Of a DNA stretch of 64,000 nt, positions 25,191-38,714 are shown one piece after another. A program made the position numbers and the translations under genes. The notes beneath the pieces are model-generated. The model was not told where the DNA came from. It made no database searches and saw only the letters and a program-made list of their open reading frames with translations. The stretch is from Pseudorasbora parva. Its lineage: Eukaryota; Chordata; Actinopteri; Cypriniformes; Gobionidae. The stretch is taken from assembly GCF_024679245.1 (NCBI RefSeq), contig NC_090196.1, positions 7,776,861 through 7,840,860 on the forward strand, in the 5' to 3' direction. How positions within the stretch are numbered: position 1 is the first letter of the stretch; each line of letters opens with the position of its first letter.

Positions 25191-28100
25191 AAATCACAGC
25201 AAACGCAAACACATGGCAAGAAAACAATACAAGACAAAGAACTGAACCAGCGGAGGGCCTTATATACACAGGATAGCTCATCAACTAAACTAGAGACCAA
25301 TATATGTTCCTTTTTAATGTTATTGTTATCGACCCAATAAGAAAATTTGCCAGATATATTAATGTCGATAAACAGTGGACTTTTTTTCAGCTGACACTTC
25401 AGATGTGCACCGTCCACCATGATGGTTATGAATTGCTTGAAATATGATTGAAAGCCATTCAAAAAGGCATTTAGTCGCAGTCTGGAGCCATGCAAGTGAT
25501 GTGGTTGTAAGAGAAAACACTTCAACTATTTTTAAAAGAACACTCGCTTTTTCAAATGTCCCTCTCCTATAAAAGACTATAAAACTATAAAAGAGTTGTG
25601 TGAGGTCTTATACAAGTTCTTGGTTGCACCAAATATTATTAATGAGTCGTCCAGTGACCACATGAGTTTTGGTCTGACAATTTAAACTGAATAAAGAGAT
25701 TTTAAAATACCATTTTACTACTCATTGCTATGTTAGAAAAGTAGAAGAAACAGCCAAAATGTCTATCTTACAGTTTTCTTTTAAACATTTTCTGACCTTA
25801 AACAGAACTACACAACTTTTTGCTTTTTTTATATTTATCTAACATCTTAAAACTAAAAGAATACAAAATGCTTTTAGAAAGGTACTGGATACTCTACATT
25901 TCTGTACAATCATAACAGATTGGCTGACTACCTTATCAACTTTATTTTGTTCACTTAATGAGTCGGTTTGCTGCCAACTGGCTGAAGTTATGCACACATT
26001 CAGAACAGATACCCATCACTACGGTACCCTTCACAGCTCAAGAGGCATGCGATATTCAATCCAATTTAATCTAGATTCATTTAAAATGTGGTGCATAATA
26101 CTAGACTCTGCTAGCTGATGAATTCACTTATCAACATCTTCCATAAAACAACTTCAATATGTCATTGCTTCTCCAGAATACGAAGAAACCTAATGGAGCC
26201 TCGCTTTGTTTTTAAAGAAATAACTAATATCTAATTAGTGGATTCAAACTATATTGAAATTCACCAAGTCTGCAAGAACAAATGTCTTACTACCTGTCAA
26301 CAATTGTTTTTATTTGTCCAATTTTAGGAGAAGCATCTAAGGCAAAGTTCTTACTTAGATGTAACATCCAAGAGAATTATAAGTCTTTGAAGTTGTGAAT
26401 GAGCAAACTCTGAGCAATCCGAAGTTCTTTTTGGGTCAGTATGTGGGCACCGAAATGCAATTCATCTTACAGTTCAAGCCAACTGTGTGTCCAGCTTAAA
26501 CAGAATGAAAATGGATACCTTGCTAACAATCAGGCGGTATTGGGTTCCCGCTAAAGTTGCAAAACAATTCTTGAATTACAATTGCTCAATGTCAATTGCA
26601 CATTCTGTAGCTTTACACAATAACTCTTTCATCTTACCTGTTTATCAAGGTAATGGTTAGACTATATAGTTGATGTCGTCTCTGGGACTGCAAGTGTTGC
26701 TATGTGACCTTGCAGCCCTCCTTGCGTCGAGCCACTGAGCATCTGTACAGTACAACCTTCAGTAGTTGCAGTTAAGTGAACTCGTAAACATAGCTAGCTT
26801 AAATAGTAAACTGTCACGCACACTGTAGGCCATTAAGTAGTAATGTTTCAATTTTATGTGTGATGCTTTGTACTCCACTTCTTAGTTTTTCTTTTCCAGA
26901 ACCCATATAGATCCTTCATTCGCTGCTGGTATTTTGATTGTGGTTAGTTTCGTATTTCCACAGCATCATTTTTAATCATAGTGTTTTTGTGCTGGTGGCC
27001 AAAACTATGGTTACTGTAAATATTTTGACCATGTTTGGCATGTTCACCTACATTTAATTTCTTGTATCAAAACAGTTCCCGGTTATTTAACCTCAACATG
27101 GCAGGTAGACTGATAACTAATCTTGTGGCTGGATTTTAAGTTAGCGCAAGATTTGCATCAGTGCAGTGTGGTGGATTTATGAAATGAGGCAAAGTACACT
27201 CTCTGCATTTAGTTTTTTTTTTTTTTTTTTTTTTGAAAATTCATGTTCCATATAGAAAACCATTTGAACTTCTGTATCAACAAACTAACGGTAATAAAAA
27301 AATGTGCATATAATATATTATAGCAAATCGTATGTAATATATTGTAATATATTAATTGTAAATTGTAAATAATAAATTGTAGGAAATTAGCATATTAGAA
27401 TGATTTCTAATAGAGTTTCAAAGGGGCTAAACATTTTCAGTAAATTTCCAGAAACTTTCCTAATGTTTTTGTTAAAAAAAATTCTGGAAAGATTCTGGAA
27501 ACTTTGCAACCCTCATTTCTGAAGGATCCTGTGACACTGAAGACTGGCTGCTAAATGTTCTAATGGCTGCTATATATTCAGCTATAAAGAAGGGGGATGC
27601 TATTTCATGCATTCTGATATTTACACTGTGAAAGAGTTGGATTCTCATGCTTAACATGGCCAAAATTTTTAAAAAACCAAGTTGGATGTATGATGGAGTA
27701 TTTCTGTGCCACATACACCCATTCAGGATTTCAACTTTTAGAACAAGTTTCAGAATAAAGGGCTGAAGTCCCCCTAAAAAGGGCCTAGTGATGCCCATGA
27801 CACTTGACATTTTTTCTTGAGATTTATTTTCATTCAAAATTTCTTTTGACAAGCCACTACGTCTCTTGCCGCTGGAGAAAAACTCCTTTGCTCAGCATGT
27901 TCTTTTTGGTTGCACCTAGCAGTACATTTAGACTCAAAACTGCTGATTAGGTTACTAGAAATGTTTCACACCTGTTTATCACAGGTGCATACTATGCTCA
28001 CAGTACCTGTAGAAGTGACATGTCCCCACAGAAGCCCTCCCTAGTGGTCAACATTTTCTGTTTTTCATAGTAGTTGGTAAGTTGCTTTCACATAGAAAAG

Positions 28101-29650
28101 TTGCACCAATTCTTTGTTCCGAAAATAAAACAGAAGCGGCCACTAATGAACGCCCGAGCCACGGCAATTTCTGTCAACTTGAGGCTAGGGCACAGAGGCT
28201 CTGGCCACTGATAAGACTTGGCCAAAGTGCAAACTCTGAGAAGCGTTACTTGTGGTTGGTCGGATGCACGGGATGCATATGAGTTCCAGCCAACTATTGA
28301 AAGTGGATTGGCAGCCGTGTCTCAGGACTTGGCCTGGCCAGAAAGGCCAATGCCAGTTTTATTGGGCAGAGCGTGGCCAGGCATTCCTGTACAAGAAACA
28401 GCTCCTCTAATTACTCCAGTCTGAAAGGAAGCAAAAGGGGGTCACTTCCTTGAACCAAGCAAACTCTTCAAACGCCATGTTTTTTTTATGCTCTTCCGCT
28501 TTGTTTAAAGATTAATGCCTCAAATTTCTTGTTTTGTTGCTTTTCCTATTTCCAATGGGCCTGATTTCATAATGAAATCAATTTCACTCCACATCCCAGC
28601 TGATGTCGTGTTTGTTATAGCAGGAGCGCCACATAAAGACGAGATTGTATTTCTTCAGCGCTCCACAAAGCGATCTAATTGTCAGTTCCTAATCATCCAG
28701 TATTGTGAGGAAGGCTTTCTAATTATGTAACCATAGTTTCTGACTTGTAAACAATAGATGAACATTCTGTATTTTGAAATTATCTTTGAGCACTATGGGG
28801 CATGACATATGCTGGCAGAGGTTGATATGATGCTGTCTTTATGTTTATTGGGTCATGCCCTTGTAAAGGATACAATACAGGGTAACAGGTTCAGTTCAGC
28901 AGAATAGCTATGAGGCTAGTATTATTACTATTATTAAAGCTTGGGAATTTAAACAAACCCATTAAGTATTAAAATTATACAATTTTTCAAACTACAGTTT
29001 GTGCTGTCGACAAGAATAAATGACAAAATGATGGTGCCAAGGTGGACACGTAATCAGTAATCGTGTACAGCCCGCCGCAACAAGCCTAGCCACATAGAAT
29101 ATGTTATTTCTTTCTGTGCCTTTACAAAATTTGCTTCGGGCACATCCCTAACAACGTGTCCTAACCTGACTGTGTCATACTATTTGTCTGTCCAGACACT
29201 ACTATGAGATGCGACAAAATCAATCAAAAACCACAAATAAACAGAACAGCGTGTGGGCGGGCTGTAGCTACAAGTGTAGGCTATGGTACCAGAGATTAAT
29301 CTTGATGGAAATCGCAAGGAAATAGGTTAATAATAAAACTAATAATTTTCTTAATAATAGTTTTCTTAATAATAAAAATTAAGGTACATAATCAAATTCA
29401 CAAATATTACACCATTTAAACATTCTTAAAAATACATACTGAGTTATTAAAATAATCTTTGTCGTAGAATATATTTGTTTGTTCACAGTTTGAACGTTCT
29501 TGTTTCCATTTGTTTAACTTCAAGTTCTGAGGTAAATTATCCATTGTTGCTTTTAGTATGACTAACTTACAAAGCTGAGAGCACTAAATTATGTTGAATT
29601 TCACATTCCACACTTATGATATAAAATAAAGCACATAAACACTACCTGAT
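25191..29650. other. Long gene-free AT-rich stretch
   Basis: No domain-bearing frame. A T-run lies at 27212-27234. The short frames (for example 27472-27852 minus and 28082-28282 plus) have no recognisable features. Confidence 0.55.
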
Positions 29651-30712
29651 AGGGAGAGTACTGAAGCTCTACCTCTCATTTCAACCAGATGATCCCACAG
29701 TAGCTGCACGAATCTCAAACTGCCTGGCGGACATCTCGGCATGGATGAAAAAACATCACCTACAGCTCAATCTGGCAAAGACCGAGCTGCTTGTTTTCCC
29801 TGCAAACCCCACCATACAACACGATTTTACCATCCAGCTAGGTTCATCCCTGATTACTCCTTCGGGGTCGGTCAGAAATCTTGGAGTAATCTTTGATGAC
29901 CAGCTGTCCTTCAAAGACCACATCTCGAAGACGGCTCGGTCATGCAGGTTTGCATTGCACAATATCAGGAAAATCAGACCGTTCCTTACGGAGCATGCAA
30001 CACAGCTTCTTGTCCAAGCCCTGGTCATTTCTAGACTTGACTATTGCAACGCGCTTCTGGCTGAACTTCCATCTTGTGCAATCAAACCGTTGCAAATGAT
30101 CCAGAACGCTGCAGCACGTCTTGTATTCAATGAGCCCAAAAGGGCTCATGTCACACCTCTATTCATCTCTCTGCATTGGCTACCACTCGCTGCCCGGATC
30201 AAATTCAAAGCCCTGACTCTTGCTTATGGATCTTCCACAAGCGCAGCACCCGCATACTTCGACTCACTCCTACGCGTCTACACACCCACCAGAAGCCTTC
30301 GCTCAGCTAATGAGCGAAGGCTTGTGGTACCATCACAGAGAGGCATGAAATCCCTCTCTCGAACTTTTTCTTTCATTGTTCCGGGTTGGTGGAACGACCT
30401 TCCGTCCTCCATACGCACAACAGAATCACTCACTTCGTTTAAAAGACAGGTAAAAACTCATCTCTTCCATGAGCACTTAATCTTACATTAAAAAAAAAAA
30501 AAAAAAAAATTCTCCTTTTCTCCTTTCTCCTATTTCTCCTTTCTTCTTTCCTTTTCTGGTCTTTGCTACTCTAAGCAGTGTACAAATCTTAGTATTTAGG
30601 GCACTTTTTGTGTTTCGTTGCCTCTTCTTGACGGATCGCTTCCTGTTCTCCTGAGTTGTAAGTCGCTTTGGATAAAAGCGTCTGCTAAATGCATAAATGT
30701 AAATGTAAATGT
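29651..30712 (+). mobile_element. 5'-truncated LINE (L2/I-like), RT C-terminal region and 3' tail
   Basis: A 248-codon plus-strand frame (29745-30491) reads LNLAKTELLVFPA, then VRNLGVIFDDQLSF, then RLDYCNALLAELP, then LQMIQNAAARLVF, then SLHWLPLAARIKFK, then PGWWNDLPSSIRT. This is the conserved thumb and C-terminal block of fish L2-type non-LTR elements. The catalytic YxDD lies upstream and is missing (5' truncation). The frame is uninterrupted and ends in an A-run. The 3' tail has GTAAGTCGCTTTGGATAAAA and short AAATGT repeats at 30690-30712. The clade is inferred. Confidence 0.82.
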
Positions 30713-32298
30713 TCTTGTCACAGTGATCGGCTGATACCGATCGCAAATCCAAATCGAATTCCAAATGGAGCATCATGCAGCTCAAAAGGTATTGTCCAAA
30801 AGTAAAATGTTGAGGACAAAATAAACTTTTGTAACTTGTAACTTGAACATTGTCCAATACAATGTAACATGGAAGATTTCTATGGAACATACACGGCAAA
30901 TATAAAATATTTAATCGTTTCTCGAAGCGACATAGTAATTCCACACCAGCGATGACATGACTGTGGCGCCAAATCAATTAAGTCCCCTATTGTCATGGGT
31001 CAACAAGAGTTCAACGGACACCGCTGGAACCACTGCGCTTTTTTTGCCCTTGGTTGATTGTGTGCTGATTTTTTTTTAATGTTGTAGATTTAAGTAGCAA
31101 ATAAGAAATAAATTAATATTTTGAAACAAAGGTCTTCTTAATGATTTTCAATGATTTTTCTTCAAGGTAAATAAAGCTTAAATAAAGTAAATATAGTTTT
31201 TCAGGTATGGAAGAATATGTAAAAGCATGGCATACTGGGTAAAAGGCGCCCCTGCTGTAATAATTACCTAGCCTGGCAAAACCCAGACAACTTCCAGCAA
31301 ATTTAGATTTTCTCTGCAAGTAGTCTGGCAAAGAGCTCATTCAAACCCATTTCCAATCCGTCGAAATTGCAGCACCAATCAGCAATGTTGGTGCCGGCTT
31401 TACACAATGACGATGAAGCAGGATGCCGCTGTGCAATATCTATTCGTGCGAATCAGCTATCGTGTCTGTTTTAAGCTATTAGAACTTTTCCTTTTTGTTA
31501 ACACCCGAGCAAAGAACAACACTCGGCTCTCAGATGTGGATTACATTTGGATGAGAGGGATGGGGAGTGTGATCATGTGCTAACGCCACACAGCAGCTCG
31601 GGGTCTGGCCTTTCTGTGCTTATTTCCTCACACTAGATCTGTTTATAATGTAAAAAATGTAAATAGTTGTAAATAAATAACTATTGTAACTATGCTCAAG
31701 TCTGAAAATGTTCTAACACATCTGAAATGACTGAATTTGTGAGGCACAAAATTGTGAGACAATTTTCCAAAGACTCCTCAATATTATTTTATTTTCAAAA
31801 TGTTGCAAATCGCGTTCTAATCGCAATACAAATGCCTTACAACGGGGGAAAATGTGATCAGAGCTCAATGTTTTCTGTTCGACCGTCAATCCGAGATGTT
31901 TCAGTCGTTCTGAAATGCTGTTAGGTTTTCCAAATTTTGCAAAAATGTTGATGGAGTGGCGGTGGACACCAGCTATTATCATATTTATTTTACAACAACA
32001 GCAGAAGTCATCAGAAGCCATTGCAAAATCTTCCTCGAAATCTCAAACAGAGAATTGCGGTCTCAGATGTTTCTCCGTCGCTCTCATAGTTTGCTCTGTA
32101 CGTCATCGTCTGTTGGTGATGCCCCTTTGGAAATTATTTGTCTATGAAGCTTTGCCAGTCCATAACCCAGAATGGTCTGGTTTTAACCAGGCTAATAAAT
32201 ATCTGGCTGACTTTTCCAATTGTTGACATGACAACTGCAAAGTTTGAGTGCAGCATCTTGGGACTTGTGGTCTTCACCTCACAGCCGCTGGAAAATTA
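30713..32298. other. Intergenic sequence, no gene seen
   Basis: Short frames only. The stretch at 31265-31450 (CTAGCCTGGCAAAACCCAGA and onward) may be a diverged relative of the repeat at 32299. Confidence 0.45.
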
Positions 32299-32808
32299 GC
32301 CTGACAAGATGTTTGGTCTGGAAACTCACCATTGACAACTCAATCCGAGGGGCGGGATAAACGGTTGTCTTTCAAACTCCCTCTGCACGCGATAGCTACC
32401 AGTGCTACAACCAACCAGAGCAATGAAGGTGAAACGGAACTCGTTGATAGATTAAACATTCGCCGTATCCGGTCGGCACAACTCAGAACACATCTTCCCT
32501 TTTTAAGAATGACTTCGACCGTTCTTTGTTCTTTTCTCAGAGAAAAGCTCAACTCCAAGTCTTCCAGAGTCGCGGTCAAATCTGATTCGAATGACTGCCG
32601 TTCGCCAGTTTCTGTGTTTACTAGAAGCACGTAAGCGCAACTCTGGCGTCATTATGCTAAGCCCCTCCCTCCGACTCTATACACGATGTGATTGGACCGT
32701 CAAGAGTTTGGCGTTTACAGCTCAGATGGGTATTGAGAGTTGCTAGATGACATTCGCGTGCAGATTAGATTTGCTGCTGCTAGGGTGCATCTAGATTTCT
32801 AGGCTAGT
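32299..32808 (-). pseudogene. Repeat carrying a RecQ-helicase-like fragment, copy 2
   Basis: The sequence is closely similar to 20030-20345 (GATGTTTGGTCTGGAAACTC, then GAGGGGCGGGATAAACGG). On the minus strand it encodes LEDLELSFSLRKEQRT and, after a small deletion that shifts the frame, VVPTGYGECLIYQ. This is the same helicase-like Walker A with the same Glu in place of Lys as copy 1. A stop lies just before the motif. The right end is TCTAGATTTCTAGGCTA, near-inverse of the TAGCCTGACAAG left end. Confidence 0.62.
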
Positions 32809-32919
32809 TGAAAATAGGGCTCGGGCAGAAATCACATTCATGCATGCGGTTATTAACGTTACTGTAGTTTAAAGCAGAGCAGGACCGAGTGTTGTGGAGC
32901 TGAGCACGGCCGCTGGAGT

Positions 32920-33372
32920 GATTGTTATACAAACACACGGCTCGCGAACACCGGGACTTTTATTATGACAGGACGGGACACATTCGCCAGGCGCCTGAAC
33001 TGATCCGCTCTTCCGGTTATGATTATGAGGTAATGCAGCTCTGTTTATTATATTAGATACATTCAGTTGAAAAATGATGTTATGACGTTACTCCGTGCGT
33101 TCACTTGTTCACACTGCAAAGACTAAAGCGCTCCTGCCAAATAAAACCCAAAACCGAGGGTAGCGCAGATATGACGCAATTGACAGGCGACTTCCTCAAA
33201 CGCTATGCTGAAACGTCCCGGTCCTTAGTTAAAATAGCAATTTTCTCACAATTTACAAATAGTTGGAAACATTTGGGATATTGCAGGTACTCAACTGAAC
33301 AAAATATATAACACAGGCCTAGTGGTTTTTGGATATTTTATTGCAAAAATACTACATAGTGCACCTTTAAAA
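32920..33372. repeat. Dispersed element, copy 1 (shares a core with 52420-52918)
   Basis: CGGCTCGCGAACACCGGGAC and TTTTATTATGACAGGACGGG match the copy at 52471-52512. The right end, ATAGTGCACCTTTAAA, corresponds to the other copy's CATGGCACCTTTAAAT. Confidence 0.65.
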
Positions 33373-33384
33373 TCACTTACAAGC

Positions 33385-33545
33385 AACTGCATCAACAAAT
33401 CAACAACCTGGAAACCGCCTACTAACACCATAACAAAAACCTAGCAACCTGGAAACATCCTAACAACACCTTGGCCACCACCTAGTAAAACCCTAACCTA
33501 ACAACTACCCTAGCAAACATATAGCAACATCTTGGCAACACTTAA
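33385..33545. repeat. Degenerate minisatellite of CCTAGCAAC-type units
   Basis: Imperfect repeats of CCTAGCAACCTGGAAAC / CTAACAACACC in loose tandem. A reverse-complement relative (GTTGCTAGGGTGTTGCTA) occurs at the right edge of the window. Confidence 0.6.
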
Positions 33546-34669
33546 ACTGTGGCAGCATCTTTTCCATTGGCAAGAAACGTTACATTTTCTTTTTTTAGAA
33601 AATATAAAAATGTATGTTTTAACACAGTGTGTGTAATTAACGCATATATTTATACCCATCAACCATAATGGAAAACAATGAGTTAAATATTTCCAGCCAC
33701 TCTCACATGTTCATTGAGTAGGCTCACGTGATTTTGAATGGCAGTTTACATCTTGAAATATTCATTCATGTAGTAAAGTGTTCTCCGATTGAAATCTTTT
33801 GCAGGGAAACACACTTTTGTAAAAGCGGTTGTTGTTAATATTTAAACCTACACTGCACTAAATTAAACAAGCAGATCAACGTCGTGCAACATTTAACGTC
33901 TTCTCTAGTCTTATAACGACATGCACGTGGCGTCTTGAGGGGATATATCGAGTGCTTCCATCATTATAGTAGACACAAATACTCACTAGCACACGGCTGG
34001 CCATGGTTCACTAGTTGATCAGTCTCTGTGCGTTAATGTGCAGCCTCTGGCAGCTAAAATGAATCTGAAAGGCATCAGGGAAGCTCAGTCAGCTGTTCTG
34101 GACAGTAAACGACCGACCGCAGAGAAGCGGCTGCTTTACAGACGGCGGGATTACCTGAACCAAAGCTGATTCATCTTAAAGGAATATTGCACATGCTAAT
34201 AAAGTCACCATGATATTAAAATTAACCACTCTTGTTTTGTTTGTACTTCCCTTGTCATCTCTTCTGACCTGTTTTCTGGCGTGAGGGCGGATCAATCTGT
34301 CACTCACATGAATGTCCTCATGCAGATTTTAAATAAGGGTTATTTTGTCACATTATTTTATTTTTCATGACTTAAACCCACAGTTGTCAAGTCACAATAC
34401 ACCTCTAATAAATGTGCATATTGACACAAAAAAGTAAATAATAATAAAGTAAAATATGGTGCGTTATATTCTCTGTTGGTAGCATGGGCTCTCCTCATGG
34501 GGCAGCTCAGCATTATTATTTACTCATCTTCATCTTGTTCTATTTTTTATTATTTGTATTTTCTGTGGGGCACAAAATAACACTCATTATCTCTTCATCA
34601 ATACACCTGTTAGCGTGGAATATATTAGGCAGCAAGTGAACATTTTGTCCTCAAAGTTGATGTGTTACA

Positions 34670-35027
34670 CTGTAAAAAATGAGTTTCAGAAGGTTTCTGA
34701 AATAGTGTTTAAGCAATTGAGAAAAAATGTAATACAATGAACATTTTTGAGAATCGACAACCTTTATTCAAATATTATTAAAAGATTTTGTAAGAATATT
34801 GGGTAATTGTGTTTTATTTGTGATGATGCAGTGAAACATGTCAAATTGTGCTATTTTCATGGTTTATCTTTTTTTTATGTGGTTCAGATACAATAATATT
34901 TTAGTTTCTATTTATTAAACCTTCATTGTATCAACTCAAATTTTTAATTTCAATAAACTCAAAATTTTAAGGCAACTAGGTTGCTTACATTTTTAAGTTA
35001 AACCAACAATATTTTTTTAAAGTGTTA
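34670..35027 (-). repeat. MITE-like repeat, copy 1 (inverted relative to 57350-57722)
   Basis: It shares, in reverse orientation, GATACAATGAAGG, CTCAAAATATTTTTGTATCT-type and ATTTGGCATGTTTCACTG-type segments with 57350-57722. The ends resemble CACTGTAAAAAA. It is non-coding. Confidence 0.65.
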
Positions 35028-35263
35028 GAAGCAGAAAAACTGTGCGTTCACACCAAAATTAAAAATTTTGCCCTGCCAACGGCACTGTAGAAAGATTTGT
35101 GCACACGCTGACGCATTCTGATGTAAATCAAATGTTTGGTCTTTTTTTAAAACTGTATTTAAAGGGGCTACAAAACCAAACAAACATGTTGATCAGCATT
35201 TGTGCAGACTGATCACTAGTAGGGTATAAGTTAACCTCATGAAATGATTTAAATGTTAAATTA

Positions 35264-35430
<167 letters not shown>

Positions 35431-35691
35431 CACTCTCAGAAAAAAAGGTACAGTTCTGTCACTGGGGCGGTACCCTAAGGTACAAAAGTGAAAAGGTACA
35501 TCTTTGTACCTTACTCACCCCTAAATGGTTCATATTAGTACCTTAAAAGGTACATATCAGTACTTTAAGAGTGCAAATTAGTACCTTAAAGGTACATAGT
35601 AGAACCTTAAAGGTACATATTAGTACCTTTTTGGTTTTGTACCTTAGGGTACCGCCCCAGTGATAGAAATGTACCTTTTTTTCTGACAGTG
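35431..35691. mobile_element. Foldback MITE inserted in a GATA array
   Basis: The ends are CACTCTCAGAAAAAAAGGTAC and, inverted, CACTGTCAGAAAAAAAGGTAC. The interior is made of AGTACCTTAAAGGTACAT-type palindromic units, with a GGGGCGGTACCCTAAGGTAC arm on each side. TA lies on both flanks (35429-35430 and 35692-35693), as for Tc1/mariner-type targets. Confidence 0.88.

Positions 35692-35776
<85 letters not shown>
35692..35776. repeat. (GATA)n microsatellite, right part
   Basis: It starts with the duplicated TA and continues GATA in register with the left array. Confidence 0.97.
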
Positions 35777-36099
35777 CGATGGAAAGAACTTAAAAGCCAT
35801 TTGTGTGGTGTGGCTTTTGTGCTCATGGTTAAGTTTATAGAAGTTTAAACATCTTGATGATCTTCATTAACTTGTGTGCAGCCTATATTACAATAACTGT
35901 CCTGGTTAATGTGTTGCATAATGTTAATACACATCAACAACTCACCAGGAACTCCAACAATTTCAGACACATTGGTCCACGCATATTTTATTATAATTTT
36001 TTTGTCCCTGTACACAAAAAGTGGCATGTCATAACTGATCGGGAAACCTGCCAAAGCAATGATCAACCATTTTGCTTGGAAACAAAAGTGGTCGGAACC

Positions 36100-37500
36100 A
36101 AAGTTTACACGACTGCATTCTCTGGAATCCTTTGAAGCGCTCTCGCCAGAGCTTGCCGCTAAACTATGATGGCTAGATGACTGAGTCAGAGCATTTCCAA
36201 AACTGCAGCTATTGTGGGGTGTTCCCGGTCTGCAGTGGTCAGTATCTATCAAAAGTGGTCCAAGGAAGGAACAGTGGTGAACCGGCAACAGGGCCAAAGC
36301 TCACTGATGCACGTGAGGAACGAAGGCTGCTGGCCGTGTGGTCCGATTAAACAGACGAGCCACTGTAACTCAAAATGCTCAGTAAAAAGTTAATGCTGGT
36401 TCTGATAGAAAGATGTCAGAATACAAAGTGCATCGCAGTTTGTTGCGTATGGGGCTGCATAGCCGTAGACCAATCAGGGTGCCCATGCTGACCCCTGTCC
36501 ACTGCCGAAAGCAGCAACAGTGGACATCAGAACTGTACCACGAAGCAATGGAAGAAGGTGGCCTGGTCTGATAAATCAAATTTTCTTTTACATACATTTT
36601 TTCTTTTAAGTGGATGGCCGGATGTGTTTGCGTTGCTTACCTGGGGAACACATGGCACCAGGATGCACTATAAGAAGAAGGCAAGCCAGCAGAGACCATG
36701 TGAAGCTTTTGGGCAATATTCTGCTGGGAAACCTTGGGTCCTGCCATCCATGTGGATGTTACTTTGACACGCACCATCTATACACTCTTAAAAATAAAGA
36801 TTCTTAAATGGATCTTTGGCAGGGTGTATGGTTCCATGAAGAACCTGTAATGTCCAAATAACCTTTACATTGCACAAAAGGTGCTTTGAAGTGCAAAGAG
36901 GTTCATTAGACTATACAATGGTTAGAAAAAAATGGTTCTTTAAAGAACCTTTAATCAAAACGGTTCTTTGGGAAACCAAAAATGGTTATTCTATGGCATC
37001 ATTTTGAAACCCCATTTTTGGTTCTTCCTGTCACCTTTATTTTGAAGGGTGTAACTAAGCATTGTTGCAGACCATGTACACCTTTTCATGGAAACAGTAT
37101 TCCCTGGTGGCTCTGGCCCTTTTTTAGCAGGATAATGCTCCTGCCACAAAGCACAAATGGTTCAGGAATGGTTTGAGGAGCACAACAACGAGTTTGAGGT
37201 GTTGACTTGGCCTCCAAATTCCCCAGATCTGAATCCAATCGAGCATCTGTGGGATGTGCTGAACAAACAAGTCTGATTCATGGAGGCCCCACCTCACAAC
37301 TTACAGGACACAAAGGATCTGCTGCTAACATCTTGGTGCCAGATACCACAGCCCACCTTTAGGGGTCTAGTTAAGTCCATGCTTCGACGCGTCAGGGCTG
37401 TTTTGGCAGCAAAAAGGGGGACCAACAAAATATTTCTCATAATGTTATGCCTGATCGGTGTATTGACAATAGAAAATTTACTTTTTTTGCCAATGAAATT
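36100..37500 (+). mobile_element. Degenerate Tc1-like transposon with a nested MITE
   Basis: Transposase pieces read on the plus strand. An N-terminal part lies at about 36180-36480 (GVFPVCSGQYLSKVVQ-like and RRPIRVPMLTPVHCRKQQQ). QQDNAPATKHKW at about 37130 is the second catalytic block, and PNSPDLNPIEHLWDVLN at about 37215 is the third block with its Glu. Multiple stops and frameshifts make it inactive. The element resumes directly after the nested MITE at 36781-37053. Confidence 0.82.
36781..37053. mobile_element. MITE with TACACTCTTAAAAATAAAG ends, nested in the Tc1-like element
   Basis: The left end is TACACTCTTAAAAATAAAG. The right end, inverted, is TACACCCTTCAAAATAAAG. The body holds AATGGTTCTTTAAAGAACCT-type palindromes. 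It is non-coding. Confidence 0.85.
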
Positions 37501-38714
37501 TCAATGAAAAAGGGACCAAAACACCACAAAGCACCTTAAAATATACAATTATATTATATTGCACTATTATGATAATGGAAAAATACCACTGGTTTGTCTG
37601 GTTGATAGTTGGATATTCTGCTTTAATGATATTTCATGTTATGTTATGTTGTGTTTTTACTTGGAGCTTGACAGACATGGTCACTATGAAATGTGCAATT
37701 TCATGTTTTGTGTTGCATGGAAAAAATAAAAGCATAAGGGTTTGGAACGACATGAGGGTGAGTAAATAATGGCAGTACCATCTGTCTCTGGTGAAATAAT
37801 AATGCTTACATTTATGATTATGTAATATAATAATGATTACATTTGCTATAATAAATTATTTTGTGTAATAAAGATGTATTAAAGCAGCTTTCAAAAAATG
37901 CTTTGACAGCACATGCAAAATGCACAAAAGTTTCACAGGTTTATCATCTAAACATCCCCAATATGATCACTTGATTTAGGTGAATTAATACGGCGGGCAA
38001 ACATTTGAGATCACAATGTAAATGATTATTAATGTTGTAAAATTAATAAGACATAATGTTCTTCCCTGTTAGGTCCCTAATCAAATAAGCAAACTATGCT
38101 CTTTGGAACATTCTCATGCTGGATAACATGAATCATCATGAACAAACATTCAGATTTGTGTTTTTCAAAGAAAGTTTGTTTGTATTATTTCTCCATATCT
38201 TTTTTAGATAAATGGTATCAATCTCAGACAGGTTTGTTAAATAGTTTGCAGGTCTACTTGGAAACCCTATTTAAAGAGGTTGTTCCACATTATTAAGCAA
38301 GTCACAGTTCTCATGCAATATGGAGAGGAAAAAAGATCTTTCTGAAGATAAAAAGCATGAAATGGTGCAATGTTACGCAAAACTAATATTGTGTGAAAAC
38401 TGAATGGAGATTATCAAACTATCTTAAGAGTTGTGAGTAATTTAGAGCACAAGAGAACTTGGTCAGATAAAAGTTTATTAAGAAATGTTTCTGTCAAAAA
38501 TAAATAAATAAATTGTATTAAAAGCCACTGTTGAGCATTCATCAGGTTCATGCAAGCGATTCATTTGTTCAGTTAAACACGTTACAAATATTTAATGCAA
38601 TTTTCGCAGCATCCGTTTTTTTCTGTCATCCTTTGGCTGCGGTACAGTATATGAAAGAACTAACGACAAGAAAATCCCTTACTTAAGACTGAACATCTGC
38701 ATTTACATACATTT

